Below, in pieces: positions 9,591 through 17,899 of a stretch of DNA of 64,000 nucleotides (position 1 is its first letter; each line of letters opens with the position of its first letter). Source of the stretch: Eimeria necatrix (lineage: Eukaryota; Apicomplexa; Conoidasida; Eucoccidiorida; Eimeriidae); NCBI RefSeq assembly GCF_000499385.1, contig NW_013655030.1, forward strand, positions 11,727 through 75,726, given 5' to 3'. The position numbers were made by a program, and so were the translations under genes. The notes under the pieces were generated by a model, which worked only from the letters and a program-made list of their open reading frames with translations, searched no databases and was not told the DNA's origin.

Positions 9591-9857
9591 ACCGCAGATA
9601 GCAACAGCAGCAACTGCCGCAGCAACAGCTGCAGCAGCAGCAGCAACAGCAGCAGCAACGGCAGCAGCAACAGCAGCAGCAAAAGCAGCAGCAGCAGAAG
9701 CCAGTGTTGAAGTGCGTTGCTGCTGTGGTCCTTCTGGGAGCATTTAGGCTTTTTTGTGAATTATTTTATTTTAATTTATTATTTTAGTTTTAATTAAAAG
9801 TCTTTTCTTTTTTATTTATTTAAATTTTTATTTTCTTTTCGAAAAGCTGCTGCAGCC

Positions 9858-10270
9858 ATGGGGCCGCTGGCCGCCACGAGTCGCCGCTGCGCCCTTTCTC
9901 TCAGCCGCAGCAGCAGCAGCAGCAGCAGCTGCAGCAGCAGCAGCATCAGCAGCAGCAGCTGCAGCAGCACCAGCAGCAGCGCCAGCACCAGCCGCAGCAT
10001 CACCAGCCGCAGCACTACCAGCCGCATCAGCACCAGCCGCAGCAGCAGCAGCAGCATCAGCAGCAGCAGCAGCAGCATCAGCAGCAGCAGCAGCATCAGC
10101 AGCAGCAGCAGCAGCAGCAGCAGACTTTGCCTGTCTGCGGGTCTTAGCAGCAGGTCTTCTGCAGAAGTGTCTCTTCTTAGTCCAGGACGCGCGAGCAGTT
10201 GGGGTGTACGTACACCGCAGCTGCGCCGCGTGGCGAGCCTGCGTTCGCTGCTGCAGCTGCGCGGGGCCCC

Positions 10271-10315
<45 letters not shown>

Positions 10316-10973
10316 CCCGGCGGACGAAATCGAGGCCCAGAGGCCCCTCGCCCCAAACCCTTACGATGGCTCTTATAAGAGGCCCCTGGGGGCCCCCGAC
10401 CCTTTCGACATTCCCCGCGAGAAGTTCCACCAGTTCATGTGGGGCCGCCCGCAGCGTTTCTCCAAAGAGTTCAAAGTAGGGTTTAGGGTTTAGGGTTTAG
10501 GGTTTAGGGTTTGGGGTTTGGGGTTGGGGGTTTGGGGTTGGGGGTTTGTTTGCGGCTGCGGTTGAGACGCCTGCGCTGTCGCGTCGGCCCCCTCGGGGTC
10601 CCGCTGGCACTCTGAGGGTTTAGGGTTTAGGGTTTAGGGTTTAGGGCTTAGGGTTTAGGGTTTAGGGTTTAGGGTTTAGGGTTTGAGTGCGGTGGGCGGT
10701 GTGTGGCTTGCGCGGCGTTTCGGGGAGCTGTGCTGTGGGTTTCCGCGGCGCCTTTGGCGGGGAGGGCTGCGGGCGGCTAGGGTTTAGGGTTTAGGGTTTA
10801 GGGTTTAGGGTTTAGGGTTTAGGGTTTAGGGTTTTGCAGGCCACGACGCTGGGCCTGGCCCTCGCGTGCTTCGGGCTGGGGCTGACTTGGCTGACGGCCT
10901 TTTTGATGCGCCCGGACGACTTCGAGTGGGTGGAGGCGGAGCGCCGCAGGCTGGCTGCGCTCAAGCGCCGCCT

Positions 10974-11021
<48 letters not shown>

Positions 11022-11034
11022 TGTTCGGAGTTGA
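9858..11034 (+). CDS. Probable mitochondrial single-pass membrane protein, two exons
   Basis: Exon 1 (9858-10475) starts MGPLAATSRRCALSLSR, an Arg/Ser-rich, acid-free N-terminus like a mitochondrial presequence. It runs through a Ser tract and a Gln tract into a conserved-looking block: RPLAPNPYDGSYKRPLGAPD, then PFDIPREKFHQFMWGRPQRF and SKEFK. The donor is AAA|GTAGGG. Exon 2 (10840-11034, acceptor TTTGCAG|GCC) joins in phase 0 and encodes one membrane helix (TLGLALACFGLGLTWLTAFL, about residues 208-228), then RPDDFEWVEAERRRLAALKR and a C-terminal Gln run. The total is 270 residues. The size, one helix and charged matrix or intermembrane arm suggest a small respiratory-complex or ATP-synthase subunit, but I do not recognise the family. 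The 364-base intron is mostly TTTAGGG repeat. The long Ser and Gln runs after the presequence would be unusual in an imported protein and may be processed off. Confidence 0.6.
10203..10216. repeat. Palindrome copy inside exon 1 of the mitochondrial-type gene
   Basis: GGTGTACGTACACC lies within the apparent coding frame, between the Ser tract and the Gln tract, encoding GVRTP. Confidence 0.85.
10477..10553 (+). repeat. Telomere-like TTTAGGG array, first of three
   Basis: TTTAGGG units grade into TTTGGGG variants at the right end. Confidence 0.9.
10615..10685 (+). repeat. Telomere-like TTTAGGG array, second of three
   Basis: About nine units; one reads CTTAGGG. Confidence 0.95.
10778..10834 (+). 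repeat. Telomere-like TTTAGGG array, third of three
   Basis: About eight units directly preceding the TTTTGCAG splice acceptor. Confidence 0.95.
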
Positions 11035-11797
11035 GAAGCAGTTTTTAATTGTGGAGAAAAGGAAAATTGAAAGTCCGAAATTAAATTCAAAAGTGCCAAA
11101 GGCGCTGATGGCCAGACAAGACACTGCTGCTGCTCACTCTGCAGACACCGCAGCAGCAGCAGCAGCAGCAGCACACTGCAGCAGCAGCAGCAGCAGCACA
11201 CTGCAGCAGCAGCAGCAGCTGCAACTGCAGCATCTTCACTACCTGCAGCAACCTCACTAGCTGCAGCAGGCGCAGCAACTGCAAATAGTGCAGCAGCAGC
11301 ACCACTCCGAAGCTGCTGCTTTGGCTGCTGCTGCTGCAGCACCGGCTTGCTGCTGCAGCCTCTGCGGCGACCCTGCAGCGGGTATATAGACACTGCAGCA
11401 AGCTGCTGCAGCAAGCCGCTGCAGCAAGCTGCTGCTGCAGCAGCAACTGGCTTTGGTTATTTTAGTTTAAGGAGTTTCCCTGGAGTGCTGTTTGCTGCCT
11501 ATTGATTTGCTGCTGCTAAATAGTCCAACAGGATTTTGAGCTATGTCTGCTACGCCTTCAAGCTATCCGCAGCAGCAACAGCAGCAGCAGCAGCAGCTGC
11601 TGCTGCTGCTGCTGCTGCAACAGTTTGAGGTCTGCTGCCCAGTGCGTTAGGTTTGAGAATGTGCCGCTGCTGCTGTGGGCTGCTGCTGCTGCTAATTAAT
11701 TTATTTTGGCTTTTGCTGCTGAGGCCCTCAGCTGCTAGCCCGGCTGGGCAGGCCATCATACATTTCGTTCAACTTCTCGCTGCGCTGCCGCTGCGAT

Positions 11798-11832
<35 letters not shown>

Positions 11833-12394
11833 GATGCGAAGCACCAGGGCGGCTGCGGGCCGCTGGGGAGGCCCCTATACAGTTCGTTCAAATTTTCGCA
11901 GCGCTGCTGCTGCGCTGCAGCAGCAGCAGCAGCAGCAGCAGCGCAGTAAACATTAAAAAAAGGAACTTGAGGAGGTGCTGTCTGCTGCTAAGAGCTGCAG
12001 CATTTGGGCGGAGCTGCTGCTGCTGAGTTGCACAAGTGCTGCCTGGGAAGAAAAATGGCTGCAGCAGTTCAGATTTTCGCGCTGCAGCTCAGCAGCAGCA
12101 AGATTGCAAATCTAGACTCTGCAAATAGTATTTATAAAAAGAAATTAGACTCTTAAAATAGTATTTATAAAATGAAATTCGCCGAATTAATTCAGCTTTC
12201 CGCGTCGTTCAAGTTGGATCGCGCGGCAGCGCTTCAGGTGTACGTACACCTGAAGCGCGCGGGCAAGTCTGGGTCGCGGAAGCGGCTCCGCGCGCGCGGC
12301 TTCTTGCGTCTGCTGCTGCTGCGTCACTTTAAAAGCATTTCTTTTCAAATAAAGCTCCAAATTCCCCAAAAATCCTCCAAGTTTCTCCGAAATA
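11035..12394. other. CAG-rich intergenic stretch and HOP2 upstream region
   Basis: Contains many CAG tracts (11145-11240, 11570-11620, 11798-11830, 11918-11945). A repeated unit (TTCGTTCAACTTCTCGCTGC-like, then CAG tract) occurs near 11765 and 11885, with a shorter relative near 12068. Two near-identical AT-rich lines (aaatagtatttataaaa) lie at about 12123 and 12157. The 30-base palindrome 12229-12258 is about 140 bases before the HOP2 start. No gene was recognised on either strand. Confidence 0.55.
12229..12258. promoter_or_regulatory. Perfect 30-base palindrome upstream of HOP2
   Basis: Both 15-base halves match exactly around the TACGTA centre (left half GCGCTTCAGGTGTAC). It is the longest perfect version of the dispersed motif in the window. 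It lies 137 bases upstream of the HOP2 ATG, so it could be a factor-binding site; that role is inference only. Confidence 0.6.
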
Positions 12395-12508
12395 ATGATG
12401 GATTCCGCAGCAGCTGAGGCTGCGGGCGCGGCGCTGCCGGCGGCGACTGCGGGCAGCAAGCGGGCGTCGGCTGAGAAGCCGCCGCGGCGGAAAAAGGCTA
12501 AGGCCGAG

Positions 12509-12543
<35 letters not shown>

Positions 12544-13105
12544 AGCAGCAGCAGCAGCAGGAGATGCAGCAGCTGCAACGCCCGCGCGAGAACTGGTGCT
12601 GGGGTACATGCGGCAGCAAAACAGACCCTACAACCTGCAGCTGGTGAGGCGCTGCAGACCCGAAGCAAACTGCTGCGCTGCTGCAGCTGCTGCGCTGCTG
12701 CTTTCAGATTTTCGACAATTTGCGGCGGGCAGTGAAGAAAGCTGAACTTGAAAAGCTGCTGCAGCAGCTGGTAGAAGAAGGTTTTCTTATTTCGAAAGAT
12801 CTTGGAAAGACTCGCGTGAGATCCTTTTGCTGCTGCCTTCCTGCTGCTGCTGCTGCTGCTGCACTTGATGCTGCTCGTGCTGCACCTGCTGCAGGTCTTC
12901 ATGTACGCCCAGAGCCACTTCGGCGCTGCAGCAGCTGGCAGCAGCAGCGAAATGGCAGCAGAACTTTCAGGTGATGCTGCTGCTCTTTTCCAGCAGCAGC
13001 AGCTGCTGCTTCAACTCTGTCTTTTGCTGCAGCACTGCGGGAAGAGGTCAAGGAGCTCGAGCGTAGGACTGCAGCAGCAAACGCGCAAAAACCCGTCCAA
13101 TTCAA

Positions 13106-13148
<43 letters not shown>

Positions 13149-13290
13149 AGAACAACTCAGGAAGCAAACTGCGCTGCAGCAGCGCCTCCAAGATGCGCAG
13201 AGCCGCGGGGCGCAGCTGGAGAGTTTGAAGGCCAAAGTTGCTGCAGGTGCGCCTCATTCTTTTCTGGCTGCTGCTGCTGCTGCTGCTGCT

Positions 13291-13321
<31 letters not shown>

Positions 13322-13637
13322 CTGCCGTTTCACGCCTCTTCACGCGTCACTTGCTGTTCTTGCTGCTGCAGCTGAGGCCGAGCGCGCCGCGAGGCTGCAG
13401 CAGGCGCAGCAGCAGCGCGGGGCTCCTGCTGCAGTGACAGCAGCAGAAGCCACTGCTGCTGAGCTGCTGCATGCGCAGCTGCATGCAGCCTGGGCGACAC
13501 AAAAGCGCCGCTGTTTGCTGCTGCTGCAGCTGCTGGCTGAGAGGGCCCAGACGGACCAGCAGCAGCTGCAGCAGCAGCTCGGCCTCGAGAGAGACGAGGA
13601 CTTCATCCCTGCAGAGGCCTATTCAAATTACGCCTGA
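12395..13637 (+). CDS. HOP2: HOP2 / PSMC3IP-like meiotic recombination accessory factor, multi-exon
   Basis: Exon 1 (12395-12643) encodes a basic Ala/Lys-rich N-terminus, an Ala run, then ELVLGYMRQQNRPYNLQL. Exon 2 (12708-12815) continues in phase 0: IFDNLRRAVKKAELEKLL, QQLVEEGFLISKDLGKTR. Exon 3 starts at 12895 with VFMYAQSHF. This is the HOP2 winged-helix DNA-binding domain; the metazoan and plant form has YL..QNRPYS..DV..NL, L..L...G.I..K.YGK, and KIYF..Q..F. Later exons give coiled-coil sequence (LREEVKELERRTAA, EQLRKQTALQQRLQDAQ), then an AERAARLQQAQQQR-type helix and the ending GLERDEDFIPAEAYSNYA, which matches the conserved GI.TDED C-terminal end of HOP2. Ala/Gln tracts and CAG-rich introns interrupt the coiled coil, so middle exon limits are uncertain. 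HOP2 works with MND1 to stimulate DMC1/RAD51 strand exchange in meiosis. It faces the MRH-domain gene tail to tail. Confidence 0.8.
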
Positions 13638-13947
13638 CACAGGACGCCAGCAGCAGCAAGAGAACAGCCTCCCTGCCTGCGCTCAGAGAAATGCTAAAAT
13701 GCTGCTGGGCGGCTGCTGTACAGACACCGGGCAGCACTTGCCGCAAGCTGCTTTTGCTGCGCTGCAGCAGCAGGCTGGGCAGCAGCTGCGGGTCTGCTGC
13801 TGCAGCTGCTGCAGCACAAAAGACCCGGAGCTGCTGACTCCCCCGCCCGCAGCTGCAGGAACTGCAGCATCGCGTTTGAATAAGAACTTGAACTTTGCGG
13901 CTGCAGCCCTGCAGTGTGCAGCAGGCGTGCTGCGCTGCAGCTGCGCG

Positions 13948-13984
<37 letters not shown>

Positions 13985-14005
13985 AACACATTTTGTTTCT
14001 TTTGG
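13638..14005. other. Short convergent intergenic spacer with CAG tracts
   Basis: Lies between the HOP2 stop and the minus-strand MRH gene stop. It contains a decayed palindrome copy (ctgtacagacacc, 13716-13728) and a CAG tract at 13950-13983. No gene was seen. Confidence 0.6.
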
Positions 14006-14335
14006 CTAGTTAATTGTTTCGTAGTCCCTGAGGCCCGGAGAGGGCTGGCGAAAAGAATCTGCTGCTGCAGCAGCAGCTTCTGTGCTGCTGAGGTCGAGAG
14101 CGTCAGTCCACTCCCACTGGGGCCCCGCAGCAGCAGCAGCAGCAGCAGCAAACTCCCCCGCGGGGCCCCTGCTGCTGCGCGAGACTGCAGCAGCAGCTTT
14201 GCTGCAGGCCTTCACTGCTGCTTCCGAAAACGCATGCAGCTGCTGCGCTGCTGCTTCCACAGTTTGCGGCAGCCAAACACTCAGCAGCCGCCGCCCGGGG
14301 GTGGAGTAGAGCCCCCGCAGCGCGCGCCGCGGGGG

Positions 14336-14380
<45 letters not shown>

Positions 14381-14529
14381 TGCTGCTGGGCCGCTGGGGG
14401 CGGGGCCCTCTGGGTACTTCACGGCCAGCTGGAAGCCGTCGGAGTCGCTTGCTGCTGCTGCTGCTGCTGCTGCTGCAGGGCTCGAGAGCCCCCTGAGCGC
14501 CTCGGCGCAGCTGTCGTACGAATTCACAT

Positions 14530-14562
<33 letters not shown>

Positions 14563-14720
14563 CTGCTGCTTTGTCTTCGGGAAATGGAACATATTGCATT
14601 TTTGTTTCTGTCCAGTCCCGAATTGTGTGAATTATCCAAGCAAAGATCAGCAGACACAGCCCGACCCGCAGCAGCAGCAGCAGCAGGAAGGGCAGCTTGC
14701 CCCACAGGCTCTCCCCCCCC

Positions 14721-14752
<32 letters not shown>

Positions 14753-14905
14753 GGGGGCGCTGTGCGTGTGGGGCCCCCTGCTGCGCAAGTCCTGCTGAAT
14801 GGCTGAGGCCCCAACGGCCTCAAAGGGCCCCCAAGCCTTTTTGTGGGGCCCCCCGTCTGGCTGCGTCTTGGGTTGGGGTTTGGGTGCAGGCAGCGGGGGC
14901 CCCCC

Positions 14906-14943
<38 letters not shown>

Positions 14944-15058
14944 CTGCTGCTGCTGCTGCTGCTGGGGCGCCGCCGTAGTCGACGGCTGTGGGGCAAGCCG
15001 CAGGAGAAGACAAGGCCATGCGGAAGGTGCAGGGGTCGGGGTGTTCGCAGAGCTCGAA

Positions 15059-15105
<47 letters not shown>

Positions 15106-15724
15106 CAGCAGCAGCAGCAGCGGGGCACTTGAGCAGCACGTGGATGAGCAGCGCAGCTTCTGGACAAAACACGTGGGCGTGCCGGAAGCTCGCCTGCAGC
15201 CCCTTAGAGGGATCTGTGGGGTCCAGTGGATCCCAGGGAGTGGGATCGTCAGTGACTTCGGGATCGCCCCACAACCCCCCCACTCCGTTGCTCTCCGGGT
15301 GCTGCTGCAGCTGCTGCAGCTGCTGCTGCTGCTGCTGCTGCTGCTGCAGCTCCCCGCGCTGTACGTACACCGCAGTCGAGTTCGCAGCAAGCACGTTCTG
15401 CAGACACTCCGTCGTGTCTGCTTCCTCCTGGCCCTCCCCGGGGCCCCCCTGGGGGCCCCCCTGGGGGCCCCCCCCCGGGGGGCCCCCCGGCGGGCCCCCC
15501 TGGGGGGCCCCCCCTGGGGGGCCCCCCGGGGGGCCCCCCGGGGGCCCCTTTAGGAAGTCTGCGAGGAGGCGATTGATCTCCTCGTGGGGGTCGTGGGGCC
15601 TTTTGAGTTTGGCAGCAAATTTGTAAAGACGGCCGCGGGCGCCGTGGCAAGTGTGGGGCAGCAGCTTGCAGGGGTTGAAGGCGAAGAAGACATGTTTGTC
15701 TTTGTGTCTGTGGAGCTTGTGGCT

Positions 15725-15778
<54 letters not shown>

Positions 15779-15978
15779 GACCAGCAGGGATAAGACGGAG
15801 CGGAAGAAGGGCGGGTACTCCTCCAGTTCAAACAAAGGCTCTGCTGCTTTGCAAACCCAACCCATCGGGGGGGCCCCCTCCACCAGGGGCCCCAAGTCGT
15901 AGGAGGCCCTGGCCTGCAGCAGGGGAAAGTCTACGCTAATGGACTTGTAGGCTGCGCAGGTGGCGCCCCAGGGGTGCG

Positions 15979-16023
<45 letters not shown>

Positions 16024-16171
16024 GTGTTCCTGCTGCTCGCGAGTTGAAGCTGTCCTCGCCTGGCCGCTCGCTGCCCCCGCAGACGCCCAGCAGCAGCAGC
16101 GCACAGCCCAGCAGCCCAGGGAAGCCCGCCGGCAGCGCCGAGCAGCGGCCCCGGCGGCCGCAGCGGGACAT
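14006..16171 (-). CDS. Type I membrane protein with mannose-6-phosphate-receptor-homology (MRH) ectodomain
   Basis: A single 721-codon frame starts at 16171. Residues 1-32 form a signal peptide (FPGLLGCALLLLGVCGG). The ectodomain has the cysteine and aromatic landmarks of an MRH/Atg27-type domain in order: a Cys before ASYDLGPL (about 72-96); HVFFAFNPCKLLPHTC (about 162-177), like the 'Y.FNVC..L' strand; ECLQNVLAANST; a HAHVFCPEA...LLKC strand; and CEHPDPCTFRMALSSPAACP (376-395), like the closing 'C.Y.F...T..ACP'. One membrane helix follows (FLLLLLLRVGLCLLIFAWII, 494-513), then a tail of about 200 residues with YVPFPED and NSYDSCAEALRG. Ser, Ala and Gln runs and a Gly-Pro-rich block are inserted between the landmarks. 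Such proteins are sorting receptors of the Golgi-endosome route (M6PR, Atg27, MRL1). Sugar-binding residues could not be checked. No intron is needed. Confidence 0.6.
15359..15371. repeat. Palindrome copy within the MRH gene
   Basis: CTGTACGTACACC sits in frame in the ectodomain and contributes the residues AVYVQ. Confidence 0.75.
15437..15547. repeat. GGGGGCCCCC-rich collagen-like block within the MRH gene
   Basis: About 110 bases of CCCCTGGGGGGCC-type units are nearly self-complementary and read GGPPGGPPGG on the minus strand. Similar short GGGGCCCC clusters lie at 650-690, 1711-1746, 7045-7105 and 8095-8140. Confidence 0.9.
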
Positions 16172-16636
16172 TCTGCGGGTTTATTTGCGCTGCAAAACAC
16201 TTAAATGCTTTTAAAGAAAGTGTTGTTTGCGAAACTGAGAGAAATTCCGAAAAACTCTCCACTTCGTCCGGCGGAAAGAGAGGCTCGACAGGCGCAGGCG
16301 GTCGCCGCAGCTGGCCGGCGCTGCAGCCGCGCTTCCGACACTGCAGCAAAACTCCAGCAGCGGCACTTCAAATTAAATTCAAATATAAGAAGTCTTCAAA
16401 GTTCCCTTTTGCACAGAAAAAGACTGAGACAGTTTCGCCTGCGGAGAGTCAGGCCGAGTCTGTTGTGCACGACGCAAGAAGGACCAGTGGACGCCGCCCG
16501 CGGAAAGGCGTCTTCAGCCCTACACATTAATCGACCACTTTTAAAATAAATTAAAAGACATAAACTTGAAAGATTGTTGGCTGTGAGAGGCCCCAAATCG
16601 TCTGCAGAGCTGCAGCAGCAGCATCGGTGGCGGTCT
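16172..16636. other. Transition from repeat-rich to repeat-poor sequence
   Basis: The last CAG tract of the repeat-rich segment ends near 16,105, and only isolated CAGCAG triplets occur after. This interval probably holds the MRH gene promoter and 5' leader (minus strand). No gene supported. Confidence 0.5.
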
Positions 16637-17390
16637 TCAAGCCAGCAGTGCCAGGTAGCGCATTCGAGCGCTGAGGATCAACTCTTCTTCTCTCGAAAAC
16701 TCCCGCATGCGACTCCGATAGTTCTTCTTGTTGATCCCAAAAAGAAATACAATTAAATGCAAAAAGCGTGAAGTCCTCAGAGCTCCTCCTCCAGTTTTCC
16801 CAGTGCGTCGGCGAGTTCCAGCAGTCAGCCGAGGACGCGAAAGTCTTGACAGTCAGCAAAGACGAAAAAGCCATGCGAATTCTTCTCCTCTGCATTCTGC
16901 TCTTTCATTTAATTAGCTTCTTCTTGTCTAAAAACAATAACCTTCGAAGACCCCTGCTGGCTTGCGAGGCTCAAGTCCGTAGTTTCATTCATATTCGCGT
17001 GTCTTGGCCACACGACCGTACACAGAGCTTCGTTCCAAGGAAGCTGGAGGCCGTTCTTTAGTGGGAATAAGGGTAGTGAATGCATTTAAAAAGGTGTATC
17101 TTGGCTTTTTGTTGAAAGGAAGTGTCACGGAGTCCTCCCGGGGCACCCACTGTGAGTGACAGTTCAGGAACTGTGCCCTTGGCTGACCAGAAAAGTACTT
17201 CTTCCCTTTAAAGTAATGTCTCAAATGTGGTCAAGAAGAGCTACATACTGTGGACGGAACCCTTCAGGGCATTCTAGCTCGAATCTTCGGGAACTAGTAA
17301 GGCCCCCAGACCTGTTTCAAAGCAGCGCATGCTTCGCTAGATAGAGAGTATTTGATTGCTTTTGCATTTCCAGTGCTACTTGCTATGATA
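16637..17390 (-). CDS. Unrecognised multi-exon protein, C-terminal exons
   Basis: Three coding-like pieces share the minus strand. At 17,224-17,010 one reads KGKKYFSGQPRAQFLNCHSQ, WVPREDSVTLPFNKKPRYTF, LNAFTTLIPTKERPPASLER. At 16,800-16,755 another reads LLELADALGKLEEEL. At 16,735-16,637 the last reads KNYRSRMREFSREEELILSA, RMRYLALLA, then TGA. A possible upstream exon (SSTGNAKAIKYSLSSEACAA) lies at about 17,390-17,310, with a GT after LKQ. Stops between the pieces mean introns, but I could not settle every junction. The basic, RM-rich C-terminal helix and absence of known motifs leave the function open. A further coding-like exon (MFICYGFCVNKERMGRECFA) near 17,900 may belong to the same gene. 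Confidence 0.35.
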
Positions 17391-17899
17391 GAACGAGAAC
17401 ATTTGAACTTTGTTCCGTTACTCTTACCGCTATTAAGAGGCGAAAGCAACCGGTGAACAGAGTAGTGCCAGCTGCCCCTATTGACTGAGCACGCCACCCA
17501 GTGAACGGCGAGAAAAACAAATTAGTGGCATTATTGGCTTCCTAATGTCGGAAACTAAACCAAGTCAGGCCTATCTTCATGAGATTCTCCATAATGGAAA
17601 GCAGCAGCAGTGAGCAGCTGCACAGAAGTTGACTGGATCTGTTCCCCTGCAGCAACAGATGGCCCCATTGCAGCCCAGAATCCCTGTAGTAAGCCCTTAG
17701 TTTCTGTTTAAAGGCCGAAATACACTTAATAAAAGATTCAGAAACTTCTTATTGTAGCCAACGGCAGTCAACGATGGTGATTTCGGAAGTTCCTCTGGTG
17801 GCGGCGGCTAAATGGCACTCACTGTCTTCAGTCTGTCGATAATTTCCCGCGAAACACTCCCTTCCCATTCTCTCTTTATTCACGCAAAACCCATAACAG

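Larger units (their letters stand above)
8419..9857. other. CAG-rich and AT-rich spacer between divergent TBP and the mitochondrial-type gene
   Basis: Contains CTG tracts (8658-8720, 8855-8900), a full palindrome copy at 8795-8808 about 380 bases upstream of the putative TBP start, AT-rich segments (8905-8965, 9050-9130), a telomere-like array (9244-9303), and a CAA/CAG field (9404-9700) reading as poly-Gln with two ELRQH interruptions. I see no recognisable protein. It presumably holds promoters for the divergent genes on either side. Confidence 0.55.
10476..10839 (+). other. Intron built from three telomere-like arrays
   Basis: TTTAGGG arrays occupy 10477-10553, 10615-10685 and 10778-10834, separated by GC-rich spacers. 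The GT donor is the first GTAGGG of the array itself, and the acceptor is the last array unit running into TTTTGCAG. The exon phases match exactly across it. Confidence 0.8.

Noticed and set aside
3223..10834. A true chromosome end or telomere
   Set aside because: The AGGGTTT arrays are short (35-80 bases), occur in both orientations, are separated by genes, and unique sequence continues on both sides.
13895..15626. Plus-strand frames overlapping the MRH gene (for example 13895-14806 and 14843-15553)
   Set aside because: They are the antisense of the 721-codon minus frame, dominated by Cys and Leu runs. The minus frame alone has a signal peptide, ordered cysteines and one membrane helix.
1..16300. 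CRISPR array
   Set aside because: Repeats are triplet or heptamer microsatellites without regular unique spacers, and the genome is eukaryotic.
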